DNA of 25,866 bases from Bacteroidales bacterium (GTDB lineage: Bacteria > Bacteroidota > Bacteroidia > Bacteroidales > F082): assembly GCA_029983675.1 (NCBI GenBank), contig JASBYY010000041.1, positions 1 through 25,866 on the forward strand, written 5' to 3'. Both the position numbers and the translations under genes were made by a program. The stretch's first letter is position 1. Each line of letters starts with the position of its first letter. The notes beneath the pieces were generated by a model. It saw nothing but the letters and a program-made list of their open reading frames with translations. It searched no databases and was not told the origin of the DNA. Positions 16,812 through 23,527 of the stretch are shown here, piece by piece.

Positions 16812-17381
16812 TCAGAGCCAGATAAAGCCAAGATGTTCAAGCAATATCTTCATCCCTATGAAAATCAATATGATACCACCAAACAACTCCGCCTTGTTCC
16901 CCCATTTCGTTCCAAACGCCATCCCGATGCGCACGCCGATGGCAGAAAACACAAACGTGGTCAGTCCGATGATGAACACGGCACGTCCTATTTTGACTTG
17001 CAGGCAGGCAAACGAAATGCCAACCGCCAAGGCATCGATGCTGGTGGCTATGGCAAGCACCAGCATGGTCTTAAAGTCAATTCTATCATAAGAGGGATTG
17101 TCCTCGTCGGCTGCGAAAGACTCCCGAATCATATTGGCTCCTATCAGCACGAGCAAGGCAAAAGCAATCCAATGGTCAAACGATTCAATAAGTGACTGAA
17201 AATGAACCCCTAAAAAAAAGCCTATCAGCGGCATTAAAGCCTGAAAGCCGCCAAACCACAGCCCACAAGTCAACGCCGTCCGCCAGGGATGATTTTTCGA
17301 GGACAGCCCTTTGCAGACAGAGACTGAAAAGGCATCCATAGACAGCCCTATGCCGAGAAGCAGAAGTTCAAGAAGCCCCAT
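16812..17381 (-). CDS. mntP: manganese efflux pump MntP
   Basis: A 189-residue inner-membrane Mn2+ exporter of the MntP (DUF204) family, the usual family length. Six hydrophobic segments form two inverted halves, each carrying the conserved intramembrane Asp: GLSMDAFSVSVCKGL with D16 and ATSIDALAVGISFA in the second half. An upstream in-frame extension to 17537 is excluded because a good -7 box lies at 17401-17408 and the extension reads as unrelated sequence. Many mntP genes elsewhere are controlled by the yybP-ykoY Mn riboswitch; here the predicted leader is only about a dozen bases, so that control is absent. Confidence 0.94.
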   Translation of the reverse strand: MGLLELLLLGIGLSMDAFSVSVCKGLSSKNHPWRTALTCGLWFGGFQALMPLIGFFLGVHFQSLIESFDHWIAFALLVLIGANMIRESFAADEDNPSYDRIDFKTMLVLAIATSIDALAVGISFACLQVKIGRAVFIIGLTTFVFSAIGVRIGMAFGTKWGNKAELFGGIILIFIGMKILLEHLGFIWL

Positions 17382-17400
17382 TGACTTGTATTTAGGTCGG

Positions 17401-17408
17401 CAAAGGTA
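17401..17408 (-). promoter_or_regulatory. -7 box of mntP
   Basis: Minus-strand TACCTTTG matches TAnnTTTG and ends 19 bases before the ATG at 17381. The next 175 bases, up to the divergent box at 17584, contain a small CCGAC/GTCGG hairpin near 17430 but no gene or riboswitch I can recognise. Confidence 0.6.
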
Positions 17409-17583
17409 GGAATATTTGATGAGATACCCTGTCCGACGATGTCGGCTTTTCGTTTGTTGTATGCGCATTCTTGTCCATGATAACCGCATTGCCGATACGA
17501 AGCAAAAAAGCAGACGGCTGTCCGGCGACACCGGCATTGGGGGAAGAAAAGCGGATTTTCACCTGACTTTTGGAAAAATAGTG

Positions 17584-17591
17584 TACTTTTG
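17584..17591 (+). promoter_or_regulatory. -7 box of the DUF4249-like lipoprotein
   Basis: TACTTTTG matches TAnnTTTG and ends 23 bases before the ATG at 17615. An in-frame ATG at 17591 overlaps the box, which supports the later start. Confidence 0.6.
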
Positions 17592-17614
17592 TGGCTTCAA
17601 ATTCAATCATTAAT

Positions 17615-18604
17615 ATGAAGAAAAGCGCTTTTATCATTACTGTAGCACTTGCGCTAGCCACTTTGTTTCACGCGTGTAGCACCAATGTCGATCTGTATGC
17701 CGAATACAAGGATATTAGCATTGTCTATGGCCTTTTAGACCCTGCCATCGACACCAATTATATCAAAATCAACAGGGCTTTCTTGGGACCCGGCAATTCG
17801 TTGATCACCGCCAAAAACCCCGATTCTTCCAACTATCCCGGGAAATTAGACGTTCGCATCCTTGAATATTCTGCCGGAAAAAACACACCCGACCACACCT
17901 ACATTCTCGATACCATCACCATTCACAATAAAGTTAGCGGCGTGTTTTATGCTCCGCATCAGAAATTGTATTATACCACGGCGGACATTAAAACTGGAAA
18001 GACCTACGAACTGTTGATTTTTAAGGGGAATGACACCATCAAGGCCACGACGACCATCGTTGGCGGCACTCCGTTTGAAATTGTCAGTAAGAACGTCGAT
18101 GTTTCCATGAGCACACAAAAAGGAAAGTTAAGATGGCGCGAGTCGAATCATGCCGGCATTTACGGTCTGGTGCTTGAGTTCAATTATCATGAAAAACTCC
18201 CCGGACAAGACAGCACGATACAACACCTGGCATGGAAGTTGGGATCTTTCCCGGCCAGCCAACTCAAATATGAAAATAACGCCTATACGCTGACCCTCAG
18301 CAACAAGGCTTTCTGGAACGAGCTGGCATTGAAACTCGGATCCGATTCACTTGTCGGCGTGCGGTATCTGGACACGTATCCAATCACTGTTCATATTACT
18401 GCCGGAGGCGACGAGCTTCACAACTACATGGAAGTCAACGCCCCATCCAGCAGTATCGTCCAAAGCATTCCCGAATACACCAACCTTTCCGGTGGCGCGT
18501 ATGGCATCTTCTCGTCAAGGACCACCCTCAGCGGTGACCTTAAAATGTCACCATTGGCCATTTATGAACTTTTCAAACGTAACTGGGGATTCGTTCAGCA
18601 TTGA
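17615..18604 (+). CDS. DUF4249-like outer-membrane lipoprotein
   Basis: A 329-residue lipoprotein: signal peptide MKKSAFIITVALALATLFHAC with the lipid-modified Cys at the end of the lipobox LFHAC. The rest is beta-rich and ends with EYTNLSGGAYGIFSSRT, close to the TNI-x(3)-GIF pattern typical of DUF4249 proteins, a Bacteroidota family often encoded next to a TonB-dependent receptor. No such receptor is present within this window, so the usual partner is missing or distant. It is a single-gene unit ended by a strong terminator. Assignment to the family rests on the overall pattern and the C-terminal motif. Confidence 0.75.
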   Translation: MKKSAFIITVALALATLFHACSTNVDLYAEYKDISIVYGLLDPAIDTNYIKINRAFLGPGNSLITAKNPDSSNYPGKLDVRILEYSAGKNTPDHTYILDTITIHNKVSGVFYAPHQKLYYTTADIKTGKTYELLIFKGNDTIKATTTIVGGTPFEIVSKNVDVSMSTQKGKLRWRESNHAGIYGLVLEFNYHEKLPGQDSTIQHLAWKLGSFPASQLKYENNAYTLTLSNKAFWNELALKLGSDSLVGVRYLDTYPITVHITAGGDELHNYMEVNAPSSSIVQSIPEYTNLSGGAYGIFSSRTTLSGDLKMSPLAIYELFKRNWGFVQH

Positions 18605-18666
18605 TGACCGAGGCCCAACCGAGTTGAGTTCGTGCAACATACAAACACTGGTTTTGATCAGGACTT

Positions 18667-18698
18667 ACAACGCCATCAGCCGATGGCGTTGTTTTTTT
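18667..18698 (+). terminator. intrinsic terminator after the DUF4249-like gene
   Basis: Perfect 11-bp stem ACAACGCCATC/GATGGCGTTGT with loop AGCC, then seven T residues. No T-run on the opposite strand, so it acts mainly on the plus strand; the convergent U32 gene may use a weaker hairpin with T-run around 18707-18740. Confidence 0.88.
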
Positions 18699-18756
18699 GA
18701 AACAAAACAAAAAACAGCCCAAGGATTTCAAGGCTTCACTCAGACGAAGACTATCC

Positions 18757-20601
18757 TTATCGGTCAGATTCTGAATCGGATAGGGTGTACACCATCATCT
18801 GACAGTTTTTGCAGTCGAATTCCAATCGGAAAGTCCCTTTCTCATTGCTCAAAAACAAAGGATCGGCTTTTCGGCCGGTTTCTTTGCTGCACAGACCTTG
18901 CGCAAAACGCAGGCAATGCTTTGTGGTCATCACCTTAAGACCTCCTGCCTTGGAGCATGATTTTTCCAGTCCCTCTTCGATTTCCGTCACGCCGTGCCGA
19001 CGGTAAAATGCTGCCGCCTTTTTGTTCACCACATTGCCGAGATAGGACAGTTCGGTCACAGGATAGGGAACCGTGTTGGGGCCTATTGCCGTTTGCTTGC
19101 GTTCCTCCCGGTGGTGCGTTACCAGTTGCTCCGTCAGTATGGCCACCAAGCCCCGCTTCATTTCGCCGATGACGGATGCCGGGATCAGGTAGGGCTGTGA
19201 AAACTGCACGTCGAGCTTGATCGGATTGAAAACGGTGTCGCCCCACTGCATGGCTTTTCGGCGGATGTTTTCCATGGCCTTTTCGGGATTATTCGCGACG
19301 ATATGTTTGCAAGCCATTGGGAACGAAGCTGTTAGTTTTTCTCCGTCCAGCGAAACCGCTAAAACATAGCCTGTTTCGTTTTCCGTGAGTGCCAAGCTGA
19401 CATCGATTTTTCGGTTACCCTCCGAGGCTTCGACCTGCTTTTGCCATTCGATGTCGAAATTGCGGAAGATGCTGTCGCCCTGCACTGCGCCGTGCGGACG
19501 GTTACACGACACCACATTGCCTTTTACCACATCGGCACGCAAGCCGTGAAGCACTTTGCCGGCATCGAGGTAGCACAAGCCGTCGCCGTTATGCAAGGTC
19601 TTATCCGTCCGAAGCTCCATGCGCAACAAGTTGCACCACTGCACCTCGCCGATATACTCACCCATCGACTTGGGCGTGAACGGCGCATCGATGCTCGGTT
19701 TGCGCCCTTCAATGAAATAGTCGGTGAAGCCACGCGAAAACGATTTTTCCGGATTGACCTCGAATCGAACCGCACTGTGTCCCCGCGATGCCTGCTGCAG
19801 GTCGCTGCGGCGCCCCATGATTTCGTCAAGGCGCTGCCGATAATAGGCCGTGATGTTTTTCACATAATCCGCTTCCTTCAGGCGTCCCTCGATTTTGAAA
19901 CTCGTGATGCCGGCATCGATCAGCTGTTCGAGGTGGGCGCTATTGTTCAAGTCGCGCAATGACAGCAGATGCCGGTCTGCCACCACGACCTTTCCATCGG
20001 CGTCGAGCAGATTCCAGGGCAGGCGGCAGGGCTGTGCGCAAGCACCCCGGTTGGCGCTCCGGTTGCCGAGATACTGGCTCATGTAACACTGCCCGCTTTG
20101 GCATACGCACAAGGAACCATGAACGAAAAACTCCAGCGGGACTGTGGTCTTCTGCCTGATCTCTTTGACCTGCTGCAAACCGAGTTCACGCCCAAGCACC
20201 ACTTGGCTAAACCCTATATCTTCGAGGAAACGCACCTTTTCAACGGTCATGTTGTTGCATTGCGTGCTGGCATGAAGCGGGATGGGCGGCAAATCCATCT
20301 CTAACAAGGCCATATCCTGAATGATGAGGGCGTCCACCCCAGCATTCCAGCAGTCGAAAGCCAGCTTGCGCACCACCTCAAGTTCATGGTCGAACAGAAT
20401 CGTGTTCAGCGTGACATAGACTTTGGCATCGTAAAGCGCCGCATGGCGGCACAGCCGTTCGATATCCTGGATGGAGTTGGCGGCCTTTTCGCGGGCGCTG
20501 AAGCTCGGCCCTCCGATATACACTGCATCGGCACCGTGGTCAATGGCCGTCATGCCGACACGGGCATCCTTGGCCGGGGAAAGAAGTTCGATTTTTGTCA
20601 T
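18757..20601 (-). CDS. U32 family protein, RlhA/TrhP-like RNA hydroxylase
   Basis: A 614-residue member of the U32 peptidase/collagenase family. The family signature EFFVHGSLCVCQSGQCYMS is complete near residue 165, followed by ANRGACAQPCR, together supplying Cys residues for an Fe-S cluster. The N-terminus KIELLSPAKDARVGMTAIDH begins the TIM-barrel. The size and large C-terminal half resemble E. coli RlhA (YdcP), which makes 5-hydroxycytidine in 23S rRNA, more than the shorter TrhP (YegQ), which hydroxylates tRNA uridine 34; true protease activity is doubtful for these. The ORF extends up to 20664, but 20601 puts the conserved barrel strand at the N-terminus and is preferred; 20607 is equally possible. 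Confidence 0.88.
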   Translation of the reverse strand: MTKIELLSPAKDARVGMTAIDHGADAVYIGGPSFSAREKAANSIQDIERLCRHAALYDAKVYVTLNTILFDHELEVVRKLAFDCWNAGVDALIIQDMALLEMDLPPIPLHASTQCNNMTVEKVRFLEDIGFSQVVLGRELGLQQVKEIRQKTTVPLEFFVHGSLCVCQSGQCYMSQYLGNRSANRGACAQPCRLPWNLLDADGKVVVADRHLLSLRDLNNSAHLEQLIDAGITSFKIEGRLKEADYVKNITAYYRQRLDEIMGRRSDLQQASRGHSAVRFEVNPEKSFSRGFTDYFIEGRKPSIDAPFTPKSMGEYIGEVQWCNLLRMELRTDKTLHNGDGLCYLDAGKVLHGLRADVVKGNVVSCNRPHGAVQGDSIFRNFDIEWQKQVEASEGNRKIDVSLALTENETGYVLAVSLDGEKLTASFPMACKHIVANNPEKAMENIRRKAMQWGDTVFNPIKLDVQFSQPYLIPASVIGEMKRGLVAILTEQLVTHHREERKQTAIGPNTVPYPVTELSYLGNVVNKKAAAFYRRHGVTEIEEGLEKSCSKAGGLKVMTTKHCLRFAQGLCSKETGRKADPLFLSNEKGTFRLEFDCKNCQMMVYTLSDSESDR

Positions 20602-20611
20602 TCTCATGGGA

Positions 20612-20619
20612 TAAAGATA
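20612..20619 (-). promoter_or_regulatory. weak -7-like box before the U32 gene
   Basis: Minus-strand TATCTTTA, one mismatch to TAnnTTTG, 10 bases before the start at 20601. If real, the mRNA leader would be almost absent. Upstream of it the repeats begin. Confidence 0.3.
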
Positions 20620-20658
20620 ATGCATCTTTAGAAATTGTTTCGATTTCCTATCGGTATT

Positions 20659-20825
20659 CGTCATGCCTCATCAGTATTCTGTCATGCTGAACAACGTCAT
20701 TCTGGACCTGATCCAGAATTGATTTAGCATCTCTTCTCCAACGGTATTACCTTAATAGAAAGACCTTCTCATAAAGAGATTCCGCATGGATCCCAAATCA
20801 AGTTTGGGACATGGTGCGAAATGAC
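20659..20825 (+). repeat. nested-hairpin interspersed repeat, copy left of rloAB
   Basis: Starts with a 20-bp unit (20659-20678), then an outer stem ATGCTGAA (20684-20691) with TTTAGCAT (20723-20730). In its loop sits a complete second element, GTCAT plus stem ATTCTGGA, loop CCTGA, TCCAGAAT (20696-20719). A 62-bp stretch from 20726 to 20787 is identical to 23183-23244. The closing hairpin, TTCCGCA (20780-20786) against TGCGAAA (20815-20821), again has an inserted hairpin in its loop: TCCCAAA, TCAAG, TTTGGGA (20791-20809). It ends in ATGAC, the complement of GTCAT. No gene lies in 20602-20972. Confidence 0.85.
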
Positions 20826-20863
20826 CAGAAAAATGAAACGTTGTATTCTGATTGAGCAGTACC

Positions 20864-20972
20864 CATCATGCCCAATCAGTACCCGTCATGCCTTATCAGT
20901 ATTTGTCATGCTGAACTTGATTCAGCATCTCATTACCAACGGTATTATCTTAATAGAACCGTCTTCTTAGAG
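20864..20972 (+). repeat. second repeat copy abutting the rloB stop codon
   Basis: Two 20-bp units in tandem (20864-20883 and 20884-20903; consensus TCATGCYYNATCAGTAYY) lead into GTCAT, then the uninterrupted hairpin ATGCTGAA-CTTGA-TTCAGCAT (20908-20928). The conserved spacer follows in diverged form (ACCAACGGTATTATCTTAAT) and stops at the minus-strand TGA of rloB (20973-20975). The closing hairpin is missing. For rloB, transcribed towards this block, the hairpin could act as a transcript end or stabiliser. Confidence 0.8.
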
Positions 20973-21674
20973 TCAGATCTTCTGTTTCAGTTCCTCAAGA
21001 AGCTCTTTGTCTTTGCCGATTAACTGAAGCACCAACTTGAAAACCATTGTGCAAGGATTGTGTTGTGCGTATTTCCTGTCCCGAAACGTCCGACTTTGGG
21101 CTTCGGCATCACGGAGAGCGTTATCCTGTGAACCATACACGTTCATGATGCGGTAGTTATCGGCATCATTCTTGGCATATACATATTTCTTTTTCAAGGT
21201 GTATTTCGGGGAATGGTTGACTGCATTCGAAATTGCTTCTTGGTATTCATTCCTGTGCATTCCTGTAGTGCGATTGGCAAAATGATACAAATACCACAGT
21301 TCAAAGGCTTCGTTGCTCCAAGCGCACCCAACACCATTGTCTTCAGCTTTGATAATGGCATTGTTGAACTGTTTGTCGGGGAAAGAATCTTTGTCGAAGA
21401 CCGCCCACACGCGGTCGTAGTCGCCTTTGTTTTTGAGTTCGATGGCTTTGTCAACCACGCTGATAGTGTTCGCACCTAATCCTTTCACCTCAATGTCATA
21501 CACTTGTGTGCCCCTATTCAAGCTCTTGAAAGCATTGAAATAATTCGGTTCTGTTTTTGTTCCTTCGCACACGATCAGGATTTTGCACACCACTTGACGT
21601 GATTTTCGTTTTTGCGACTGCTTGGCATAACGTCGCTCCAAGGCGGGTTCTAACTTGATTCGGTTGGCAGGCAT
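20973..21674 (-). CDS. rloB: RloB-like TOPRIM protein (AbiLii type)
   Basis: A 233-residue RloB-family protein. The TOPRIM-like core is visible as ILIVCEGTKTEPNYFNAF (catalytic Glu in CEGxxTE, about residues 33-50) and VWAVFDKDSF (DxD metal site, about residue 90), followed by the family's SNEAFELWYLYHF. The basic N-terminus (ALERRYAKQSQKRKSRQ) fits nucleic-acid binding. RloB with its ATPase partner corresponds to the AbiL abortive-infection pair, and TOPRIM proteins paired with such ATPases (compare OLD nucleases) usually act as the nuclease effector; the effector role here is inferred. It starts 12 bases after the rloA stop. Repeat sequence abuts its 3' end. Confidence 0.9.
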   Translation of the reverse strand: MPANRIKLEPALERRYAKQSQKRKSRQVVCKILIVCEGTKTEPNYFNAFKSLNRGTQVYDIEVKGLGANTISVVDKAIELKNKGDYDRVWAVFDKDSFPDKQFNNAIIKAEDNGVGCAWSNEAFELWYLYHFANRTTGMHRNEYQEAISNAVNHSPKYTLKKKYVYAKNDADNYRIMNVYGSQDNALRDAEAQSRTFRDRKYAQHNPCTMVFKLVLQLIGKDKELLEELKQKI

Positions 21675-21686
21675 GGCAACGGGTCT

Positions 21687-22970
21687 TTATTCATTGATGA
21701 TGTAAGGAATGGCACCATACCGGCCTGCGATATAGTTTCTTTCGTAGTTGGCATCGTTGCGGGGCTTGGTGCCGTCGGGCAAGACGATGTCGGTCAGGCA
21801 ATACAAGTCGGTTTGCTCGGCGGCATCTTTCTCGGTGAACCAAATCTGGTCGCGTCTCAGCATTTTCGAGGATAGCAGATGGGTGTCGTGCGTGGTGAAA
21901 ACCAGCTGCGCGTTGTGCGGATTCGTGGCGGGATTGTTAAACAAGCGGATGATGTGCTGCGAAATCAAGGGGTGCATTTTCGCGTCCAATTCGTCAACGA
22001 CGAGAATGGCGCCTCGCTCCAAGGTGTCGAAAATGGGGCCCGACAGGTCGAACAGTTTCTTGGTCCCGGCAGACTCTTTGTCATCAAAAGAAAAGCGGAC
22101 GGAGCCACAAGCCGTACCTTTCTTGTCATAGACGGTGTGGATGGAATCTATTTCGATGTTCTTTTTGCCTTGCATAGCCTTTGCCATCATGTCGCGAAGC
22201 TCCGGAGGCAGGTCGTCGGGGAATGAGAAGTCTTCCTCGCGGGTGAGCAGGTCGTCAAAGCCCAATTGAAGCACCTTGAAAAAATGCAAAGCCGCATGGC
22301 TGGCCGCTTTTTTCTCATGGAAAAGCATTTTCGAGAAATTGTGGTAGGTTTGATTGTTCAGCCCCGACACCACATTCAGGTCTTTTTGAAACCACGACAT
22401 GACTTCCTTTGACACATCGCCACCCAATTGGGCGCAAAGCGAGAGGAACAAGCGGTTGTCGTTCACATTCCTGTCGTTGGACAGCGCCATGTTTCCTTCG
22501 GGAAAGTGTTTTTCGTCCATGGCGATTCCGTTGGCAGTGCGGATAAACAAGGCATGTTCTTTCGAGCGTGGCGTTGTCTTTCGGAAAAGCCATTCCTCCT
22601 CGATAGTCGAAATGGAATAGGAGAATCCATACCGGTAACAGAAATCGGATTTCAAAAAAACAACTTCAAAAACGGTCGGCTCCGGATCATGCCCTCTCTT
22701 TGCCAGCAAGAAAGGGTCATGCCCCAAAAGCTCGCCATCGTTAAGTTTAACGGAATGCAGCACGTTGAAACGCATGGTTTGCAACGCGTCTATCAAATTC
22801 GATTTGCCGCTGGAATTGGCTCCATAAATGGCCAAGGATTTAAGAATGTTGTATGACAAATGCGAGCAAACATTGTCCTTGACATCTTCGCTGAGTTTCT
22901 GGGCTTGCAGGCTCAGGGTCTTTTTGGGAAGGAAAGACCGGTAGTTCCCGACTGTAAATTCAAGTAACAT
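21687..22970 (-). CDS. rloA: RloA-like AAA/ABC-type ATPase (AbiLi type)
   Basis: A 427-residue SMC/OLD-like ATPase. It opens with EFTVGNYRSFLPKKTLSL, the typical first strand of AAA_15/AAA_21 proteins, then Walker A GANSSGKS (about residues 50-57). The Walker B ILVVDELDAKMHP is near residue 335 and the H-loop VFTTHDTHLL near 370. GTKKLFDLSGPIF precedes Walker B where the ABC-type signature helix would lie. The middle 200 residues would be the arm. As the first gene of a two-gene operon with rloB, it fits the sensing or regulatory ATPase of an AbiL/RloAB anti-phage system. The cassette is bounded by copies of an interspersed repeat, indicating lateral movement or recombination. Confidence 0.92.
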   Translation of the reverse strand: MLLEFTVGNYRSFLPKKTLSLQAQKLSEDVKDNVCSHLSYNILKSLAIYGANSSGKSNLIDALQTMRFNVLHSVKLNDGELLGHDPFLLAKRGHDPEPTVFEVVFLKSDFCYRYGFSYSISTIEEEWLFRKTTPRSKEHALFIRTANGIAMDEKHFPEGNMALSNDRNVNDNRLFLSLCAQLGGDVSKEVMSWFQKDLNVVSGLNNQTYHNFSKMLFHEKKAASHAALHFFKVLQLGFDDLLTREEDFSFPDDLPPELRDMMAKAMQGKKNIEIDSIHTVYDKKGTACGSVRFSFDDKESAGTKKLFDLSGPIFDTLERGAILVVDELDAKMHPLISQHIIRLFNNPATNPHNAQLVFTTHDTHLLSSKMLRRDQIWFTEKDAAEQTDLYCLTDIVLPDGTKPRNDANYERNYIAGRYGAIPYIINE

Positions 22971-22985
22971 AAGGCTGTTTTTTCC

Positions 22986-22998
22986 AACCGTTACGGTT
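22986..22998. promoter_or_regulatory. palindrome at the expected rloA transcription start
   Basis: AACCGT-T-ACGGTT, a perfect 6-bp-arm palindrome, lies between the rloA -7 box and its start codon, just after the predicted transcription start. That is a common operator position, or it could be an mRNA 5' hairpin. Confidence 0.4.
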
Positions 22999-23007
22999 AT
23001 TATTTTG

Positions 23008-23015
23008 CAAAAATA
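23008..23015 (-). promoter_or_regulatory. -7 box of the rloAB operon
   Basis: Minus-strand TATTTTTG matches TAnnTTTG; it lies 37 bases before the ATG at 22970. A -33 TTTG is not present at 19-21 bases, so strength is uncertain. Confidence 0.55.
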
Positions 23016-23044
23016 AATTTTTTATTCAAAATAACGCATAATTT

Positions 23045-23084
23045 TGAGGAAAAACCTCATTTTCTAACACAATGTGGTTGTTAG
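23045..23084. promoter_or_regulatory. two small hairpins upstream of rloA
   Basis: TGAGG-AAAAA-CCTCA (23045-23059) and CTAACA (23064-23069) with TGTTAG (23079-23084). They lie behind the rloA promoter in the 557-base gap 22971-23527, which otherwise holds the repeat block at 23142-23259 and the promoter at 23388. Function is unknown. Confidence 0.3.
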
Positions 23085-23141
23085 GGTGGCGAAAAAAGCA
23101 TGATTTTCAGTCGGCATCGCTCCGTGCGCCTCATCAAAATC

Positions 23142-23259
23142 CGTCATGCTCAATCAGTATTCTGTCATGCTGAACTTGATTCAGCATCTCTTCTCCAACG
23201 GTATTACCTTAATAGAAAGACCTTCTCATAAAGAGATTCCGCATCAAGTGCGGAATGAC
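23142..23259 (+). repeat. nested-hairpin repeat family, simple copy right of rloAB
   Basis: One 20-bp unit (23142-23161), then GTCAT (23164-23168), the perfect hairpin ATGCTGAA-CTTGA-TTCAGCAT (23167-23187), the 62-bp segment identical to the left copy (23183-23244), and the perfect closing hairpin TTCCGCA-TCAAG-TGCGGAA (23237-23255) ending in ATGAC. Here neither hairpin has an insertion in its loop, so this is the likely ancestral form. Confidence 0.88.
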
Positions 23260-23387
23260 TACAATAGAATAGTGTTGTGAGTCTGATTAGGCTGTAGCCA
23301 CCCAGCTTTGACGCGAATGTTTTATGACAAATGCATTATTAAAAAGCAAGTAAAATTACCTATTTACTAAAAAAAGTATAAAAAGGT

Positions 23388-23418
23388 ATTGCTTTTTCAT
23401 GGAAAAGGCGTACTTTTG
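23388..23418 (+). promoter_or_regulatory. promoter of the vWA-GLUG surface protein
   Basis: TACTTTTG at 23411-23418 is a full -7 match; ATTG at 23388-23391 is a 3-of-4 match to the -33 box with 19 bases between. The leader is about 100 bases to the ATG at 23528, long for this window, with no obvious structure. Confidence 0.7.
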
Positions 23419-23527
23419 CACCGACTATCCAAACCAAAATATAAGAGCTATTCATCATTACAGACAGCTAATTTGTGCATGGATAATACACATAGATTCA
23501 ACATATCAACCAAATAATAGAACGAAT

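Noticed and set aside
17382..17583. Mn (yybP-ykoY) or cobalamin riboswitch upstream of mntP
   Set aside because: A GGTGAAAATCC string on the minus strand recalls a cobalamin element, but the other conserved boxes are missing, and the mntP -7 box at 17401 lies downstream of it.
17392..17661. 89-codon minus-strand frame between mntP and the DUF4249-like gene
   Set aside because: It crosses both divergent promoter boxes and the start of the lipoprotein gene; no similarity or signal is visible.
20659..20930. Possible CRISPR array in the tandem 20-bp units
   Set aside because: Units are contiguous without spacers, only two in tandem, and diverged from one another; no cas genes are present.
20973..22970. 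Retron or reverse-transcriptase defence system around the ATPase
   Set aside because: No reverse transcriptase or msr/msd-like region is visible; the partner is a TOPRIM protein with CEG and DxD motifs.
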